DNA of 64,000 nucleotides from Rhizobium sp. BT03 (GCF_030053155.1 NZ_CP125640.1:930001-994000); one strand, 5' to 3'. Positions 25,241 through 36,657 are shown, numbered from the stretch's first letter. Numbers and translations: made by a program. Notes: generated from the sequence alone by a model not told the origin.

Positions 25241-26536
25241 ATGATGACGCCCGCGCCCGACAAGACACCCGGCTTCTGTCGCGACTGCCTTGCCGAGCAG
25301 AAGGGCGAGGCGCGCCGCTGCCTGTCCTGCGGCAGCCCGCGTCTGGTGCGTCATCGCGAGCTCTACGCATTGACGCTGGCGCATATCGATTGCGACGCCT
25401 TCTACGCGGCCGTCGAGAAGCGCGACAATCCCGAGCTTGCCGACAAGCCCGTGATCATCGGCGGCGGTAAACGCGGCGTCGTCTCCACCGCCTGCTATAT
25501 CGCCCGCATCCACGGCGTGCGTTCGGCCATGCCGATGTTCAAGGCGCTGGAGGCATGCCCGCAGGCGATCGTCATCCGCCCCGACATGGAAAAATACGTC
25601 CGGGTCGGGCGCCAGGTGCGCGCCATGATGCAGGATCTGACGCCGCTGGTGCAGCCGCTGTCGATCGACGAGGCCTTCCTGGAACTTGGCGGCACCGAGC
25701 GGCTGCATCACGATCCGCCGGCGCGCACGCTCGCCAAATTCGCCCGCCGGGTCGAAAAGGAGATCGGCATCAGCGTGTCGGTCGGGCTTTCCTATTGCAA
25801 ATTCCTCGCCAAGGTCGCCTCCGACCTGCAGAAGCCGCGCGGCTTTTCCATCATCGGCCGTGAGGAAGCGGTCGAGTTCCTGGCGCCGCGCCCGGTCACC
25901 ACGATCTGGGGCGTCGGCAAGGCCTTTGCCGCGACGCTGGAGGCGGACGGTATCCGCACCATCGGCCAGTTGCAGCAGATGGAGGAGAACGACCTGATGC
26001 GCCGCTATGGCAGCATCGGCCAGCGGCTCGCCCGGCTATCGCGCGGGATCGACGACCGTGAAGTGCACCTCAACGATGCGGCCAAGAGCGTTTCATCGGA
26101 GACCACCTTCTTCGAAGACATCTGGCGTTACGACGATCTGGTGCCGATCCTGCGCAATCTTTCGGAGAAGGTCTCCTGGCGGCTGAAGAAAAACGACATC
26201 GCCGGCCAGACCGTGGTCCTGAAGATGAAGGCCGCCGACTTCAAGATACGGACGCGCAATCGCAAGCTCGAAGACCCGACCCAGCTTGCCGACCGGATCT
26301 TTCGCATCGGGCTCGAGCTTCTCGAAAAAGAGACCGACGGCACGAAGTTCCGGCTGCTCGGCATCGGCGTCACCGATCTCGGCGATGCCGCCCGCGCCGA
26401 TCCGCCCGATCTCATCGACCGGCAGTCGGGCCGGCGGGCGGCCGCCGAAGCGGCGATGGACAAGCTGCGCGACAAGTTCGGCAAGAACACCGTCGAGACC
26501 GGCTACACCTTCGGCAGCGGCAAACGCGATCACTAA
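25241..26536 (+). CDS. dinB: DNA polymerase IV with N-terminal zinc-ribbon extension
   Basis: Y-family translesion polymerase induced in the SOS response. ATG 25241 (or 25244) is chosen because the upstream ATG at 25214 lies in the -10 box. The 431-residue product has an extra N-terminal segment with two cysteine pairs (GFCRDC and RCLSCG, about residues 12-33) before the usual start, [15 protein letters not shown]. The catalytic acidic triad is in HIDCD and [10 protein letters not shown]. The helix-hairpin-helix [18 protein letters not shown] and the little-finger domain follow. I see no C-terminal QLxLF-type beta-clamp motif at the very end (it ends GSGKRDH). The stop codon overlaps a palindromic repeat. 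Confidence 0.93.
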   Translation: MMTPAPDKTPGFCRDCLAEQKGEARRCLSCGSPRLVRHRELYALTLAHIDCDAFYAAVEKRDNPELADKPVIIGGGKRGVVSTACYIARIHGVRSAMPMFKALEACPQAIVIRPDMEKYVRVGRQVRAMMQDLTPLVQPLSIDEAFLELGGTERLHHDPPARTLAKFARRVEKEIGISVSVGLSYCKFLAKVASDLQKPRGFSIIGREEAVEFLAPRPVTTIWGVGKAFAATLEADGIRTIGQLQQMEENDLMRRYGSIGQRLARLSRGIDDREVHLNDAAKSVSSETTFFEDIWRYDDLVPILRNLSEKVSWRLKKNDIAGQTVVLKMKAADFKIRTRNRKLEDPTQLADRIFRIGLELLEKETDGTKFRLLGIGVTDLGDAARADPPDLIDRQSGRRAAAEAAMDKLRDKFGKNTVETGYTFGSGKRDH

Positions 26537-26574
26537 AGCGCGCCGCGGTTAACTTGAATCTTGCGACGCGCTTT
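26535..26574. repeat. Palindromic repeat at the dinB stop codon
   Basis: AAAGCGCGCCGC (26535-26546) pairs with GCGACGCGCTTT (26563-26574) with one mismatch. It starts inside the TAA of dinB and could act as its terminator. By recollection it belongs to a repeat type common in Rhizobium intergenic regions. Confidence 0.6.
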
Positions 26575-26588
26575 AGCTCTTTGTCTTT

Positions 26589-26637
26589 ATGCATGTCGTT
26601 ATCCGGGAACCGCTGCACACTTCCCGGCGACATGCAT
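26589..26637. repeat. REP-like palindrome, copy 1
   Basis: Outer arms ATGCATGTCG (26589-26598) and CGACATGCAT (26628-26637) enclose an inner CCGGGAA/TTCCCGG stem and the loop CCGCTGCACAC. Near-identical to 32679-32727. The flanking TTAGCTC...TTT is also shared. Confidence 0.85.
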
Positions 26638-26732
26638 TAACGCGTGAGCCGCGAGCGCCGCGCGGCCTATAAAATCTTCCTTAAACTTCGTCCCATAATG
26701 TGCCGGGCAAGTATTGCGTATGGTTGGCTATC

Positions 26733-27986
26733 ATGTTCTCGCGTCTCGTCTTCGGCCTCGGCTTGCTGTCGGCCACTGCACTCGTGCACCCTGCTCTTGC
26801 CGCCGATGCGCGCACGCTGCAGATCATCGTCTCGAAGGACAAGCAGTCGCTTGCGGTCTATGACGGCACCGAGGTCGTCGCGACTTCGAAGGTCTCGACC
26901 GGCAAGGACGGGCACACGACGCCGAGCGGCATCTTCTCGGTGCTCGAAAAGCAGAAATACCACGAATCCAATCTCTATTCGAACGCGCCGATGCCCTTCA
27001 TGCAAAGGCTGACATGGTCGGGCATCGCGCTGCACGAATCCAATTCCGTGCCGCGCTATCCGGCCTCGCATGGCTGCGTGCGCATGCCCGGCGCTTTTGC
27101 AAAAAAGCTTTACGGGATGACCGAGCCCGGCATTCCTGTCATCATCAGCGACGGCGAAGTAGTGCCGCAGCCGATCGACCATCCGACCCTTTTCCACCCA
27201 GAGGCGCCGGCGCCGATGCTGCTGCTTTCGGATGTCGAACTGCGGCCCTCGATGCCCGACAGCCCGGGGACACCGGTGCAGGTGGCGATGAACGATACCG
27301 CCGCAATGCCGATGCCGGCAGCGCCGGTTGCAGCGCCCGAAGCCGAGCCGCCGTCCGAGCCGATCAGCATGCTGATCACCCGCCGCACGCTGCGCGAGAC
27401 GGTGATCGACATCCAGACCCTGCTTAACCAGCTCGGCTTTTCCGCCGGCGATCCGGACGGCTTGCTCGGGCCGGCGACCGTCCAGGCGATCAAGACCTTC
27501 AAGACGCTGCGGCCGGCGGAATTTGCCGGCGACAGGAGCCTCATCTCCGATGCGCTGCTCAAATCCGTCTATGCGGCGACGGGCAAGGGTGAACCGCCGA
27601 ACGGCGTTATCATGGTGCGCCAGGCGTTCAAGCCGATCTTCGAAGCCCCGGTGACGATCGCCGATCCGGGACTGGCGCTCGGCACGCATTTCTTCACGCT
27701 GCATGCACTCGATGAAAAGGCCGGCACGGCGGATTGGCTCGCTATCACGCTGGAGAACAATCTCTCGCGCGAGACGATGAAGCGGCTCGGCATCACCAAT
27801 CAGGAAAGCTCGATCGTCAGCGGCAGGCCGATCGCCCGGTCGCTCAGCCGCGTCACGATCCCAGAGGAGACCCGCCGCAGGATCGACGCGCTGATCGCGC
27901 CCGGCTCGACCCTGACGATCTCCGATACGGGCCTCGGCCGGGAGACCGGCGAAGGCACGGATTTCATCACCATCACAAGGGGTTGA
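26733..27986 (+). CDS. L,D-transpeptidase (YkuD) with peptidoglycan-binding domain
   Basis: Periplasmic enzyme that forms 3-3 peptide cross-links or attaches proteins to peptidoglycan. In Rhizobiales such enzymes matter for polar growth. ATG 26733 gives 417 residues with a signal peptide ending HPALA near residue 23. The YkuD domain (about 25-140) has the catalytic motif HESNSVPRYPASHGCVRM with the nucleophile Cys. An Ala/Pro/Met-rich linker is followed by a PG_binding_1-like helix set (IDIQTLLNQLGFSAGDPDGLLG). A C-terminal domain of about 140 residues has no assignment here. It is convergent with dnaE. Confidence 0.88.
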   Translation: MFSRLVFGLGLLSATALVHPALAADARTLQIIVSKDKQSLAVYDGTEVVATSKVSTGKDGHTTPSGIFSVLEKQKYHESNLYSNAPMPFMQRLTWSGIALHESNSVPRYPASHGCVRMPGAFAKKLYGMTEPGIPVIISDGEVVPQPIDHPTLFHPEAPAPMLLLSDVELRPSMPDSPGTPVQVAMNDTAAMPMPAAPVAAPEAEPPSEPISMLITRRTLRETVIDIQTLLNQLGFSAGDPDGLLGPATVQAIKTFKTLRPAEFAGDRSLISDALLKSVYAATGKGEPPNGVIMVRQAFKPIFEAPVTIADPGLALGTHFFTLHALDEKAGTADWLAITLENNLSRETMKRLGITNQESSIVSGRPIARSLSRVTIPEETRRRIDALIAPGSTLTISDTGLGRETGEGTDFITITRG

Positions 27987-28132
27987 TGATTCCCCGGGGC
28001 GATAAACTATCGCCCGGGATAAACCATCGCCCGGGGCGATAACCGTCCACCCCGGAGATGATAATCATCACCCCGGGGATGATAATCATCACCCTGGGTG
28101 ATGCGCGTCACCTAAGGTGAGGCGCATCACTC
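27987..28132. repeat. Dense array of nested palindromes between convergent genes
   Basis: The whole 146-base gap between the L,D-transpeptidase and dnaE stops is palindromic. The units are GGGCGATA-AAC-TATCGCCC (27997-28015), a second CCATCGCCCGGGGCGATAACC, two copies of GATGATAATCATCACCC (28057-28094) separated by CGGGG, and GGTGATGCGCGTCACC (28097-28112), with a related GGTGAGGCGCATCAC after it. It probably terminates both transcripts. It does not match the other repeats in the window. Confidence 0.8.
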
Positions 28133-31630
<3,498 letters not shown>

Positions 31631-31712
31631 GTCATGCCTTCCCAATCACCCGAATGAATCGGACGCATTGTCGGCATAGAGGGCGATGATGTCCAGAAGA
31701 AGTCCCGCGTCC

Positions 31713-31737
31713 GGACCGCATGATTGCCATGCGGTCC
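31713..31737 (-). other. Strong hairpin between the miniprotein gene and dnaE
   Basis: Perfect 10-bp arms GGACCGCATG (31713-31722) and CATGCGGTCC (31728-31737) with a 5-base loop. No U-tract on either strand. It lies 11 bases after the miniprotein stop and could end or stabilise its transcript. Confidence 0.6.
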
Positions 31738-31747
31738 CCTGAAAACT

Positions 31748-31834
31748 TTAGATCGCCATGACGATGAGCGAGAAGCTGGCAACGAACATTGCGATGGAGG
31801 TGAATGCTGCGATATCACGGATCATGTCAGTCAT
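31748..31834 (-). CDS. 28-residue single-span membrane miniprotein, LexA-controlled
   Basis: A small gene on minus, ATG 31834 to TAA 31748. The product begins MTDMIRDIAAF, runs through a hydrophobic stretch (TSIAMFVASFSLIV) and ends MAI. Residues about 8-28 form one membrane segment, and the short N-terminus carries two Asp and one Arg. An excellent ribosome binding site (AAGGAGAG) lies 5 bases before the ATG. The promoter has TTGACA and an exact GAAC-N7-GAAC LexA box between -35 and -10. Size, topology and control resemble SOS-induced small membrane proteins such as Caulobacter SidA (29 residues, division inhibitor) or E. coli TisB (29 residues, toxin); homology to either is not shown. The function is inferred only. 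Confidence 0.75.
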   Translation of the reverse strand: MTDMIRDIAAFTSIAMFVASFSLIVMAI

Positions 31835-31862
31835 TTGGCTCTCCTTTACTCGTTATGTTTTC

Positions 31863-31891
31863 AATTTGTTCGATGTATGTTCCATTGTCAA
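31863..31891 (-). promoter_or_regulatory. Promoter and LexA box of the miniprotein gene
   Basis: On minus: TTGACA (31891-31886), 17-base spacer, CAAATT (31868-31863). The LexA box GAAC-ATACATC-GAAC occupies 31882-31868, filling most of the spacer. The -35 is perfect, the -10 weak (3 of 6). The site lies about 30-50 bases upstream of the start codon. Confidence 0.75.
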
Positions 31892-31993
31892 CAGGAATCT
31901 TTTCCTTCTTTCTTGCGTTTGAAAAACCCGAAATGCGCATTGCGAATCGGTAGGCGGCAGCGAGCGATCCGATGGGGCGGCTCCTCCCCCTAC

Positions 31994-32012
31994 CCGATCC
32001 GTGACGGATCGG
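31994..32012. promoter_or_regulatory. Perfect 19-base palindrome
   Basis: CCGATCCGT, central G, ACGGATCGG. It lies in the gap between the divergent miniprotein and DUF5680 genes, 121 bases before the latter. It could be a regulator site or a hairpin. Confidence 0.4.
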
Positions 32013-32068
32013 ACACGCTGCCCGAGCGGCAGACCGCCTCTCACGGCGACCGCCTGTTTTTGGCTTCC

Positions 32069-32083
32069 GTTCTGTTTTTGTTC
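32069..32083 (+). promoter_or_regulatory. LexA box upstream of the DUF5680 gene
   Basis: Exact GTTC-TGTTTTT-GTTC, 49 bases before the start codon. A weak promoter reading is TTGGCT at 32060-32065, 18 bases, TTTACA at 32084-32089, which would place the box in the spacer. Confidence 0.6.
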
Positions 32084-32132
32084 TTTACATGGCGCAGCAT
32101 ATTTGCCAGCATCCGGCCGGGAGGAGAACGGC

Positions 32133-32597
32133 ATGTTCGACATTGCGATGCTCAATGAATTCGTCGTGGAGGCCAAAGCTGCGACCTATGTCGGCGGCGG
32201 TGTGCCGCGCACGCCCTGCCGGCCGGGCGCTCACGATATCGGCTATGAGCGCGGCGACTGGCGTTATCTCGACAGTTACTTCGGCGGCACCGATTTCGCC
32301 GGACAGGAGGTTGTCTGGTTTGCCGGCGAGCCCGTCTGGGTGATGAATTATTTCGGCTGGATCGTCGCACCGGAGCTCATCGACGGCGCTGCCGCCGGTG
32401 CGGTGATCAAGGCGGCACTTTCAGCCATGTATCGGCAGGGACGCTTTCTCGGCGGCATGGAATTCGACCATCCGCTCGGCCGCTATCTCGATCGCAGCGA
32501 AGGGAACTGCGAGCGGTTCAGCGGCAATGAATGCATCATGGTCGACTTCAGGAAAGCCTATATGCTCGAATATCGCGGCGGATTGGTCGTCCCCTAA
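32133..32597 (+). CDS. DUF5680 domain protein, probably SOS-regulated
   Basis: A 154-residue soluble protein starting at ATG 32133 after GGAGGAGAA. The frame matches the DUF5680 pattern: LNEFVVEAKAATYVGGG, a GAHDIGYERGDWRYLDSYFGG block, VVWFAGEPVWVMNYFGW, and a terminal IMVDFRKAYMLEYRGGLV. In other bacteria this domain may be fused to a helix-turn-helix, but here it is alone. Function unknown. A LexA box upstream and the divergent LexA-controlled miniprotein suggest a role in the DNA-damage response; this is inference. Confidence 0.8.
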   Translation: MFDIAMLNEFVVEAKAATYVGGGVPRTPCRPGAHDIGYERGDWRYLDSYFGGTDFAGQEVVWFAGEPVWVMNYFGWIVAPELIDGAAAGAVIKAALSAMYRQGRFLGGMEFDHPLGRYLDRSEGNCERFSGNECIMVDFRKAYMLEYRGGLVVP

Positions 32598-32616
32598 TTG
32601 CAAGCCGACATATTGG

Positions 32617-32662
32617 AGCATGAAGTTATCCGAAAACCGCACACACTTTTCGGCATCATGCT
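32617..32662. repeat. REP-like palindrome, diverged copy
   Basis: Arms AGCATGA (32617-32623) and TCATGCT (32656-32662) with inner CCGAAAA/TTTTCGG and the loop CCGCACACAC. Same architecture as 26589-26637 and 32679-32727 but diverged in sequence. Confidence 0.75.
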
Positions 32663-32678
32663 TTAGCTCGTTGTTTTT

Positions 32679-32727
32679 ATGCATGTCGTTATCCCGGAAC
32701 CGCTGCACACTTCCGGGCGACATGCAT
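32679..32727. repeat. REP-like palindrome, copy 2
   Basis: Outer arms ATGCATGTCG (32679-32688) and CGACATGCAT (32718-32727), inner CCCGGAA/TTCCGGG. Nearly identical to 26589-26637. Its last base is the first base of the lolD stop triplet, so it sits exactly at the end of lolD. Confidence 0.85.
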
Positions 32728-33410
32728 TAGAAATCGACGATCTTGCCATCGGAGATCGTCACACGCCGATCCATGCGGCGGGCGAGCTCGTGATTGTGGG
32801 TGGCGATGAGGGCCGCGAGGCCGGACTGGCGCACCAGCGCCTCCAGCGCGTCGAAGACGTAACTTGCCGTTTCCGGGTCGAGATTGCCGGTCGGCTCATC
32901 GGCAAGAAGCAGGGTCGGCGCATTGGCGACGGCGCGGGCGATCGCAACGCGCTGCTGCTCGCCGCCGGAAAGCTCGCCGGGGCGATGGGCGCCGCGGTGG
33001 CCGATGCGCATATAATCGAGAAGCTGGCCGGCCCGCTCTCCTGCTTCCTTCCAGGACAGCCCGGCGATCAGCTGCGGCATCATGATGTTCTCAAGCGCGG
33101 AAAATTCCGGCAGCAGGTGGTGAAACTGGTAGACGAAGCCGATTTCGCTGCGGCGGATCGCCGTGCGCTTGTCATCGCTCAGGCCATCACAGGCATGGCC
33201 GTTGATGTTGACCTCGCCGCCGTCCGGATGCTCCAGCAGGCCGGCGACATGCAGCAGGGTCGACTTGCCGGTGCCTGAAGGAGCGACGAGAGCGACGATC
33301 TCGCCCTTCGACATCGAAAAATCCGCGCCCTTCAGGATCGGGAGCAGCGTATCGCCCTGCCCGTAATGGCGCTCGACGCCGGTAAGCTTGAGAACGACGT
33401 TGCGTTTCAT
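32727..33410 (-). CDS. lolD: Lipoprotein-releasing ABC transporter ATPase LolD
   Basis: ATPase of the LolCDE complex, which extracts outer-membrane lipoproteins from the inner membrane. The 227-residue protein has Walker [10 protein letters not shown], a Q-loop region, the signature [14 protein letters not shown] and Walker [13 protein letters not shown], followed by the H-loop ATHNHELA. lolC lies 14 bases upstream on the same strand. Confidence 0.95.
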   Translation of the reverse strand: MKRNVVLKLTGVERHYGQGDTLLPILKGADFSMSKGEIVALVAPSGTGKSTLLHVAGLLEHPDGGEVNINGHACDGLSDDKRTAIRRSEIGFVYQFHHLLPEFSALENIMMPQLIAGLSWKEAGERAGQLLDYMRIGHRGAHRPGELSGGEQQRVAIARAVANAPTLLLADEPTGNLDPETASYVFDALEALVRQSGLAALIATHNHELARRMDRRVTISDGKIVDF

Positions 33411-33424
33411 GAAGGCGGCATTCC

Positions 33425-34729
33425 TTATTCGTAGCGCAGGGCCTGCACCGGATCGAGCCTGGAGGCGCGCCAGGCGGGGAAGATGGTCGCGATGAAGGAG
33501 AGCGTCAGCGCCATGACGACGATCGAGATCGTTTCGCTGAGATCCATCTCGGCCGGCAGCTGACTGAGGAAATAGACCTGCGGATTGAAGATCACGGTGC
33601 CTGAAATCCAGGAGAAGAACTGGCGAATGGATTCGATGTTGACGCAGACGAGGACGCCGAGCAGAACCCCGGCAACGGTGCCGACGATACCGATTGCCGC
33701 CCCGGTCATGAAGAAGATGCGCATGATCGCGCCGGCACTGGCGCCCATGGTACGCAGGATGGCGATATCGCTGCCCTTGTCCTTCACCAGCATGATGAGG
33801 CCGGAGATGATGTTCAGCGCCGCGACAAGCACGATCAGCGTCAGGATCATGAACATGACGTTGCGCTCGACCTGCAGCGCCGAGAAGAAGGTCTGGTTGC
33901 GCTGACGCCAGTCGGTCAGGTTGATCTGACGGCCTGCCGCCTGCTCGACCTTCGGTCTCAGCGTGTCGATATCGTCGGGGTGATCGACGAAAAGCTCGAT
34001 CGACTGCACCAGCCCCTCGGCATTGAAAAAGAGCTGCGATTCCTCCAGCGGCATGAAGATGATCGAGGAATCATATTCCGACATGCCGATCGTGAAGAGG
34101 CCGGAGATCTTATAGGACTTGACGCGCGGGCTGACGCCCATCGGCGTGATGTCACCGTCCGGCGACGTCAGCGTGATAAGGTCGCCGACGCTCAGGCCGA
34201 GCTGGTTGGCCATGCCGGTGCCGATCAGTACGCCCTGGCCGGAGGCAAAACCCACCATGTCGCCCGGTTTGATATTCTCGGAGACCGCTTTGAGTTTGGT
34301 CAGGTCCTCGGCGCGGACGCCCCGCACCAGCGCGCCGGTACTGCCGCCGGCCTGGGCGGAGGCGAGCACCTGGCCTTCCACCAAGGGAAGCGCCATTTTG
34401 ACTCCGGGCACCGCAGCAAGCCTGCTGGAGAGATCGGCATAATCGGTGAAGGGACCATCGGACGGCTGGACGATCATGTGGCCGTTGATGCCGAGGATGC
34501 GCGAGACGAGCTCGGTGCGGAAGCCGTTCATGACGGCCATGACGATGATCAGCGTCGCAACGCCGAGCATGATGCCGACGAAGGAAAAGCCGGCAATGAC
34601 CGAGATGAAGGCTTCCTTGCGCCGGGCGCGCAGATAGCGCCAGGCCACGAGGCGTTCGAAGGTGGAAAATGGCCTGCCAGCCGGACCCAAGCCGGATTTT
34701 GAACTCCGGTCCACTGCTGCCTCTGCCAT
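33425..34729 (-). CDS. lolC: Lipoprotein-releasing system permease LolC/LolE
   Basis: Membrane component of the lipoprotein-releasing complex. The 434-residue protein has one N-terminal membrane helix (about 45-70, [19 protein letters not shown]), a large periplasmic MacB-PCD-type domain, and three C-terminal membrane helices. It begins with [21 protein letters not shown], the usual cytoplasmic start. One permease gene is present here, as in many alphaproteobacteria, so it may serve as a homodimer (LolF-like). GGAGGCG precedes the ATG, and proS ends 15 bases upstream. Confidence 0.93.
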   Translation of the reverse strand: MAEAAVDRSSKSGLGPAGRPFSTFERLVAWRYLRARRKEAFISVIAGFSFVGIMLGVATLIIVMAVMNGFRTELVSRILGINGHMIVQPSDGPFTDYADLSSRLAAVPGVKMALPLVEGQVLASAQAGGSTGALVRGVRAEDLTKLKAVSENIKPGDMVGFASGQGVLIGTGMANQLGLSVGDLITLTSPDGDITPMGVSPRVKSYKISGLFTIGMSEYDSSIIFMPLEESQLFFNAEGLVQSIELFVDHPDDIDTLRPKVEQAAGRQINLTDWRQRNQTFFSALQVERNVMFMILTLIVLVAALNIISGLIMLVKDKGSDIAILRTMGASAGAIMRIFFMTGAAIGIVGTVAGVLLGVLVCVNIESIRQFFSWISGTVIFNPQVYFLSQLPAEMDLSETISIVVMALTLSFIATIFPAWRASRLDPVQALRYE

Positions 34730-34744
34730 TTCGCCTCCGTTTCC

Positions 34745-36067
34745 TTAAGCCACGAACCTGTTGATCGCCGCTTCGATGGTCATCGTTTCGCGGGCGCCGG
34801 TCTTGCGGTCCTTCACCTCGACTTCGCCGTTGGCGACCGCGCGCGGGCCGGCGATGATCTGGACGGGCACGCCGATCAGGTCGGCGGTCGCGAACTTCGT
34901 GCCGGCCCGGTCGTCGGTATCGTCGTAGAGCACATCCTTGCCGGCCTTGGTGAGCGCCGCATAGATCAGCTCGCAAGTATCGTCGCAGGCCTGATCGCCC
35001 GCCTTCATGTTGATCACCACGACATCGAAGGGCGTGACCGAGGCCGGCCAGATGATTCCGTTGTCGTCATGCGATGCCTCGATGATGGCGGGAACAAGGC
35101 GTGTCGGGCCGATACCGTAGGAACCCATGTGAACGAAGTGTTCCTTGCCGTCGGGCCCCTGCACTTTCGCGCCCATCGCCTCGGAATATTTCGTGCCGAA
35201 ATAGAAGATATGGCCGACCTCGATGCCGCGCGCCGAAAGCCGCTCGCCTTCGGGAACGGCGTTGAAGGCGGCCTCGTCGTGCATTTCCGAGGTCGCCGCA
35301 TAGAGCGAGGTCCATTTGTCGAAAATCGCCTTCAGGCCCTCGACGCTGTCGAAATCGGTGTTGTCGTCGGGAATATCGAAGCCGACGAAATCCTTGTGGC
35401 AGAAGACCTCGGATTCGCCGGTGTCGGCGAGGATGATGAATTCATGGCTGAGATTGCCGCCGATCGGGCCGGTATCGGCACGCATCGGAATGGCGCGCAG
35501 GCCAAGCCGATCGAAGGTTCTGAGGTAGGCGGCGAACATCTTGTTGTAGGAATGCTCCGCCCCTTCGCGCGTCAGATCGAAGGAATAGGCATCCTTCATC
35601 ATGAATTCGCGCGAGCGCATGGTGCCGAAGCGCGGACGGATCTCGTCGCGGAACTTCAGCTGGATGTGATAGAGATTGAGCGGCAGATCCTTGTAGGACT
35701 TGACGGAGGAGCGGAAAATATCCGTCACCATCTCCTCGTTGGTGGGGCCATAGAGCATCGGCCGATCCTGCCGGTCCTTGATGCGCAGCATCTCCTTGCC
35801 ATAGGCGTCGTAGCGGCCGCTTTCCTGCCAGAGTTCGGCCGACTGCAGTGTCGGCATCGACAGCTCGATGGCGCCTGCCCGGTTCTGCTCGTCGCGGATA
35901 ATGGCGTTGACCTTATCGAGCACGCGTTTGCCGAGCGGCAGCCAGGAATAGATGCCCTGCGACTGCTGGCGGATCATGCCGGCGCGCAGCATCAGCCGGT
36001 GGGAGACGATTTCCGCCTCCTTGGGGTTTTCCTTGAGGATGGGCATGAAATAGCGGGACAGACGCAT
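34745..36067 (-). CDS. proS: Prolyl-tRNA synthetase (short alphaproteobacterial type)
   Basis: Charges tRNA-Pro. ATG 36067 gives 440 residues starting [20 protein letters not shown]. Class II motifs are present: [46 protein letters not shown], and [25 protein letters not shown] (motif 2). The anticodon-binding domain is at the C-terminus. The bacterial editing (INS) domain is absent, as in other alphaproteobacterial enzymes of this length. An upstream TTG at 36118 is in frame but lacks a good ribosome binding site. It heads the proS-lolC-lolD unit. Confidence 0.95.
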   Translation of the reverse strand: MRLSRYFMPILKENPKEAEIVSHRLMLRAGMIRQQSQGIYSWLPLGKRVLDKVNAIIRDEQNRAGAIELSMPTLQSAELWQESGRYDAYGKEMLRIKDRQDRPMLYGPTNEEMVTDIFRSSVKSYKDLPLNLYHIQLKFRDEIRPRFGTMRSREFMMKDAYSFDLTREGAEHSYNKMFAAYLRTFDRLGLRAIPMRADTGPIGGNLSHEFIILADTGESEVFCHKDFVGFDIPDDNTDFDSVEGLKAIFDKWTSLYAATSEMHDEAAFNAVPEGERLSARGIEVGHIFYFGTKYSEAMGAKVQGPDGKEHFVHMGSYGIGPTRLVPAIIEASHDDNGIIWPASVTPFDVVVINMKAGDQACDDTCELIYAALTKAGKDVLYDDTDDRAGTKFATADLIGVPVQIIAGPRAVANGEVEVKDRKTGARETMTIEAAINRFVA

Positions 36068-36240
36068 GGCGGATTCCGAAGCAGTTGAGATCCCGCAGCA
36101 GGCGGAATCGAAAGACAATGGTTAATGTCGGGAGGTTCATAGCCGCTTCGCGGCAGGAAGGAAACCCGCAACTGATGTCGGCAACCTCCCGCACGCGCAT
36201 GTTCGCAGCCGCAAAATGCAAGGGGGTGAAAAAGCGCGTG

Positions 36241-36271
36241 TTTATAAGGACTTGAACGAAAGTCCTGTCAA
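36241..36271 (-). promoter_or_regulatory. proS promoter with palindromic spacer
   Basis: On minus: perfect TTGACA (36271-36266), 18-base spacer, TTATAA (36247-36242). The spacer contains AGGACTT-N6-AAGTCCT (36266-36247 region), a perfect inverted repeat that could be a repressor site. The transcript would start near 36235, leaving a leader of about 170 bases before proS. Confidence 0.65.
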
Positions 36272-36279
36272 CAGAAAAA

Positions 36280-36300
36280 TTTTGCTAGAGTGTAGCAAAA
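36280..36300. promoter_or_regulatory. Inverted repeat between the proS promoter and the sRNA
   Basis: TTTTGCTA (36280-36287), 5 bases, TAGCAAAA (36293-36300). Perfect 8-bp arms. It lies just upstream of the proS -35 and could be an operator for either direction. Confidence 0.45.
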
Positions 36301-36333
36301 ATGCAAAAAAAGCTGATGACAAAGCCCAATGTT

Positions 36334-36495
36334 TGAGCTAGCTTTAGCTCACAAAACAGGCAGGAAGGATAAATTCTTGCCGAATTCGCGGTCAAGTCTT
36401 GGGAGGATCAGATCTTAGGCGCGCTCGTCGCTGCCCCGGCAACGGTTACAGATCACGCGATACTTAAAACAAGGCTTTTAGCCTTGTTTTTTTTT
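36334..36495 (+). ncRNA. Probable alpha-r9 family small RNA
   Basis: A non-coding transcript candidate divergent from proS. It begins with a 7-bp hairpin (TGAGCTA at 36334-36340, TAGCTCA at 36345-36351), contains CTTGGGAGGATCAG in the middle, and ends in a strong terminator. Size (about 150-160 bases), position next to proS and a DUF1467 gene, and terminator agree with the alpha-r9 (Smr9C) family described in Sinorhizobium meliloti. The link is from memory of its flanking genes, not from alignment. The exact 5' end is uncertain by about 15 bases. Confidence 0.65.
36466..36495 (+). terminator. Terminator of the alpha-r9-like RNA
   Basis: Perfect 11-bp stem AAAACAAGGCT (36466-36476) and AGCCTTGTTTT (36480-36490) with a TTT loop, running into nine T residues in a row. 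Confidence 0.9.
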
Positions 36496-36536
36496 GGCTT
36501 TTCGGCCTCATCCCATCCGCAAAATACTGCTGTCTT

Positions 36537-36567
36537 CCGTAACGGAATCGACCCAGTTCCGTTACGG
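36537..36567. repeat. Perfect 11-bp inverted repeat
   Basis: CCGTAACGGAA (36537-36547) and TTCCGTTACGG (36557-36567) around 9 bases. It lies downstream of the DUF1467 stop on minus and may be its terminator, though no U-tract follows. Confidence 0.5.
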
Positions 36568-36600
36568 GAGCTCTTTGCCGTAAAAATGTGACGTCGATAT

Positions 36601-36614
36601 GACGGTATACCGTC
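36601..36614. repeat. Perfect 14-base palindrome GACGGTATACCGTC
   Basis: A gapless palindrome 44 bases from the DUF1467 stop. The form (ACGGTATACCGT core) is typical of dimeric regulator sites, but its position between a gene end and the small RNA end gives no clear target. Confidence 0.35.
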
Positions 36615-36657
36615 TGGCGAATTTACATCTGCCCAAAGTTTGAGCAAAAGCTACTTC

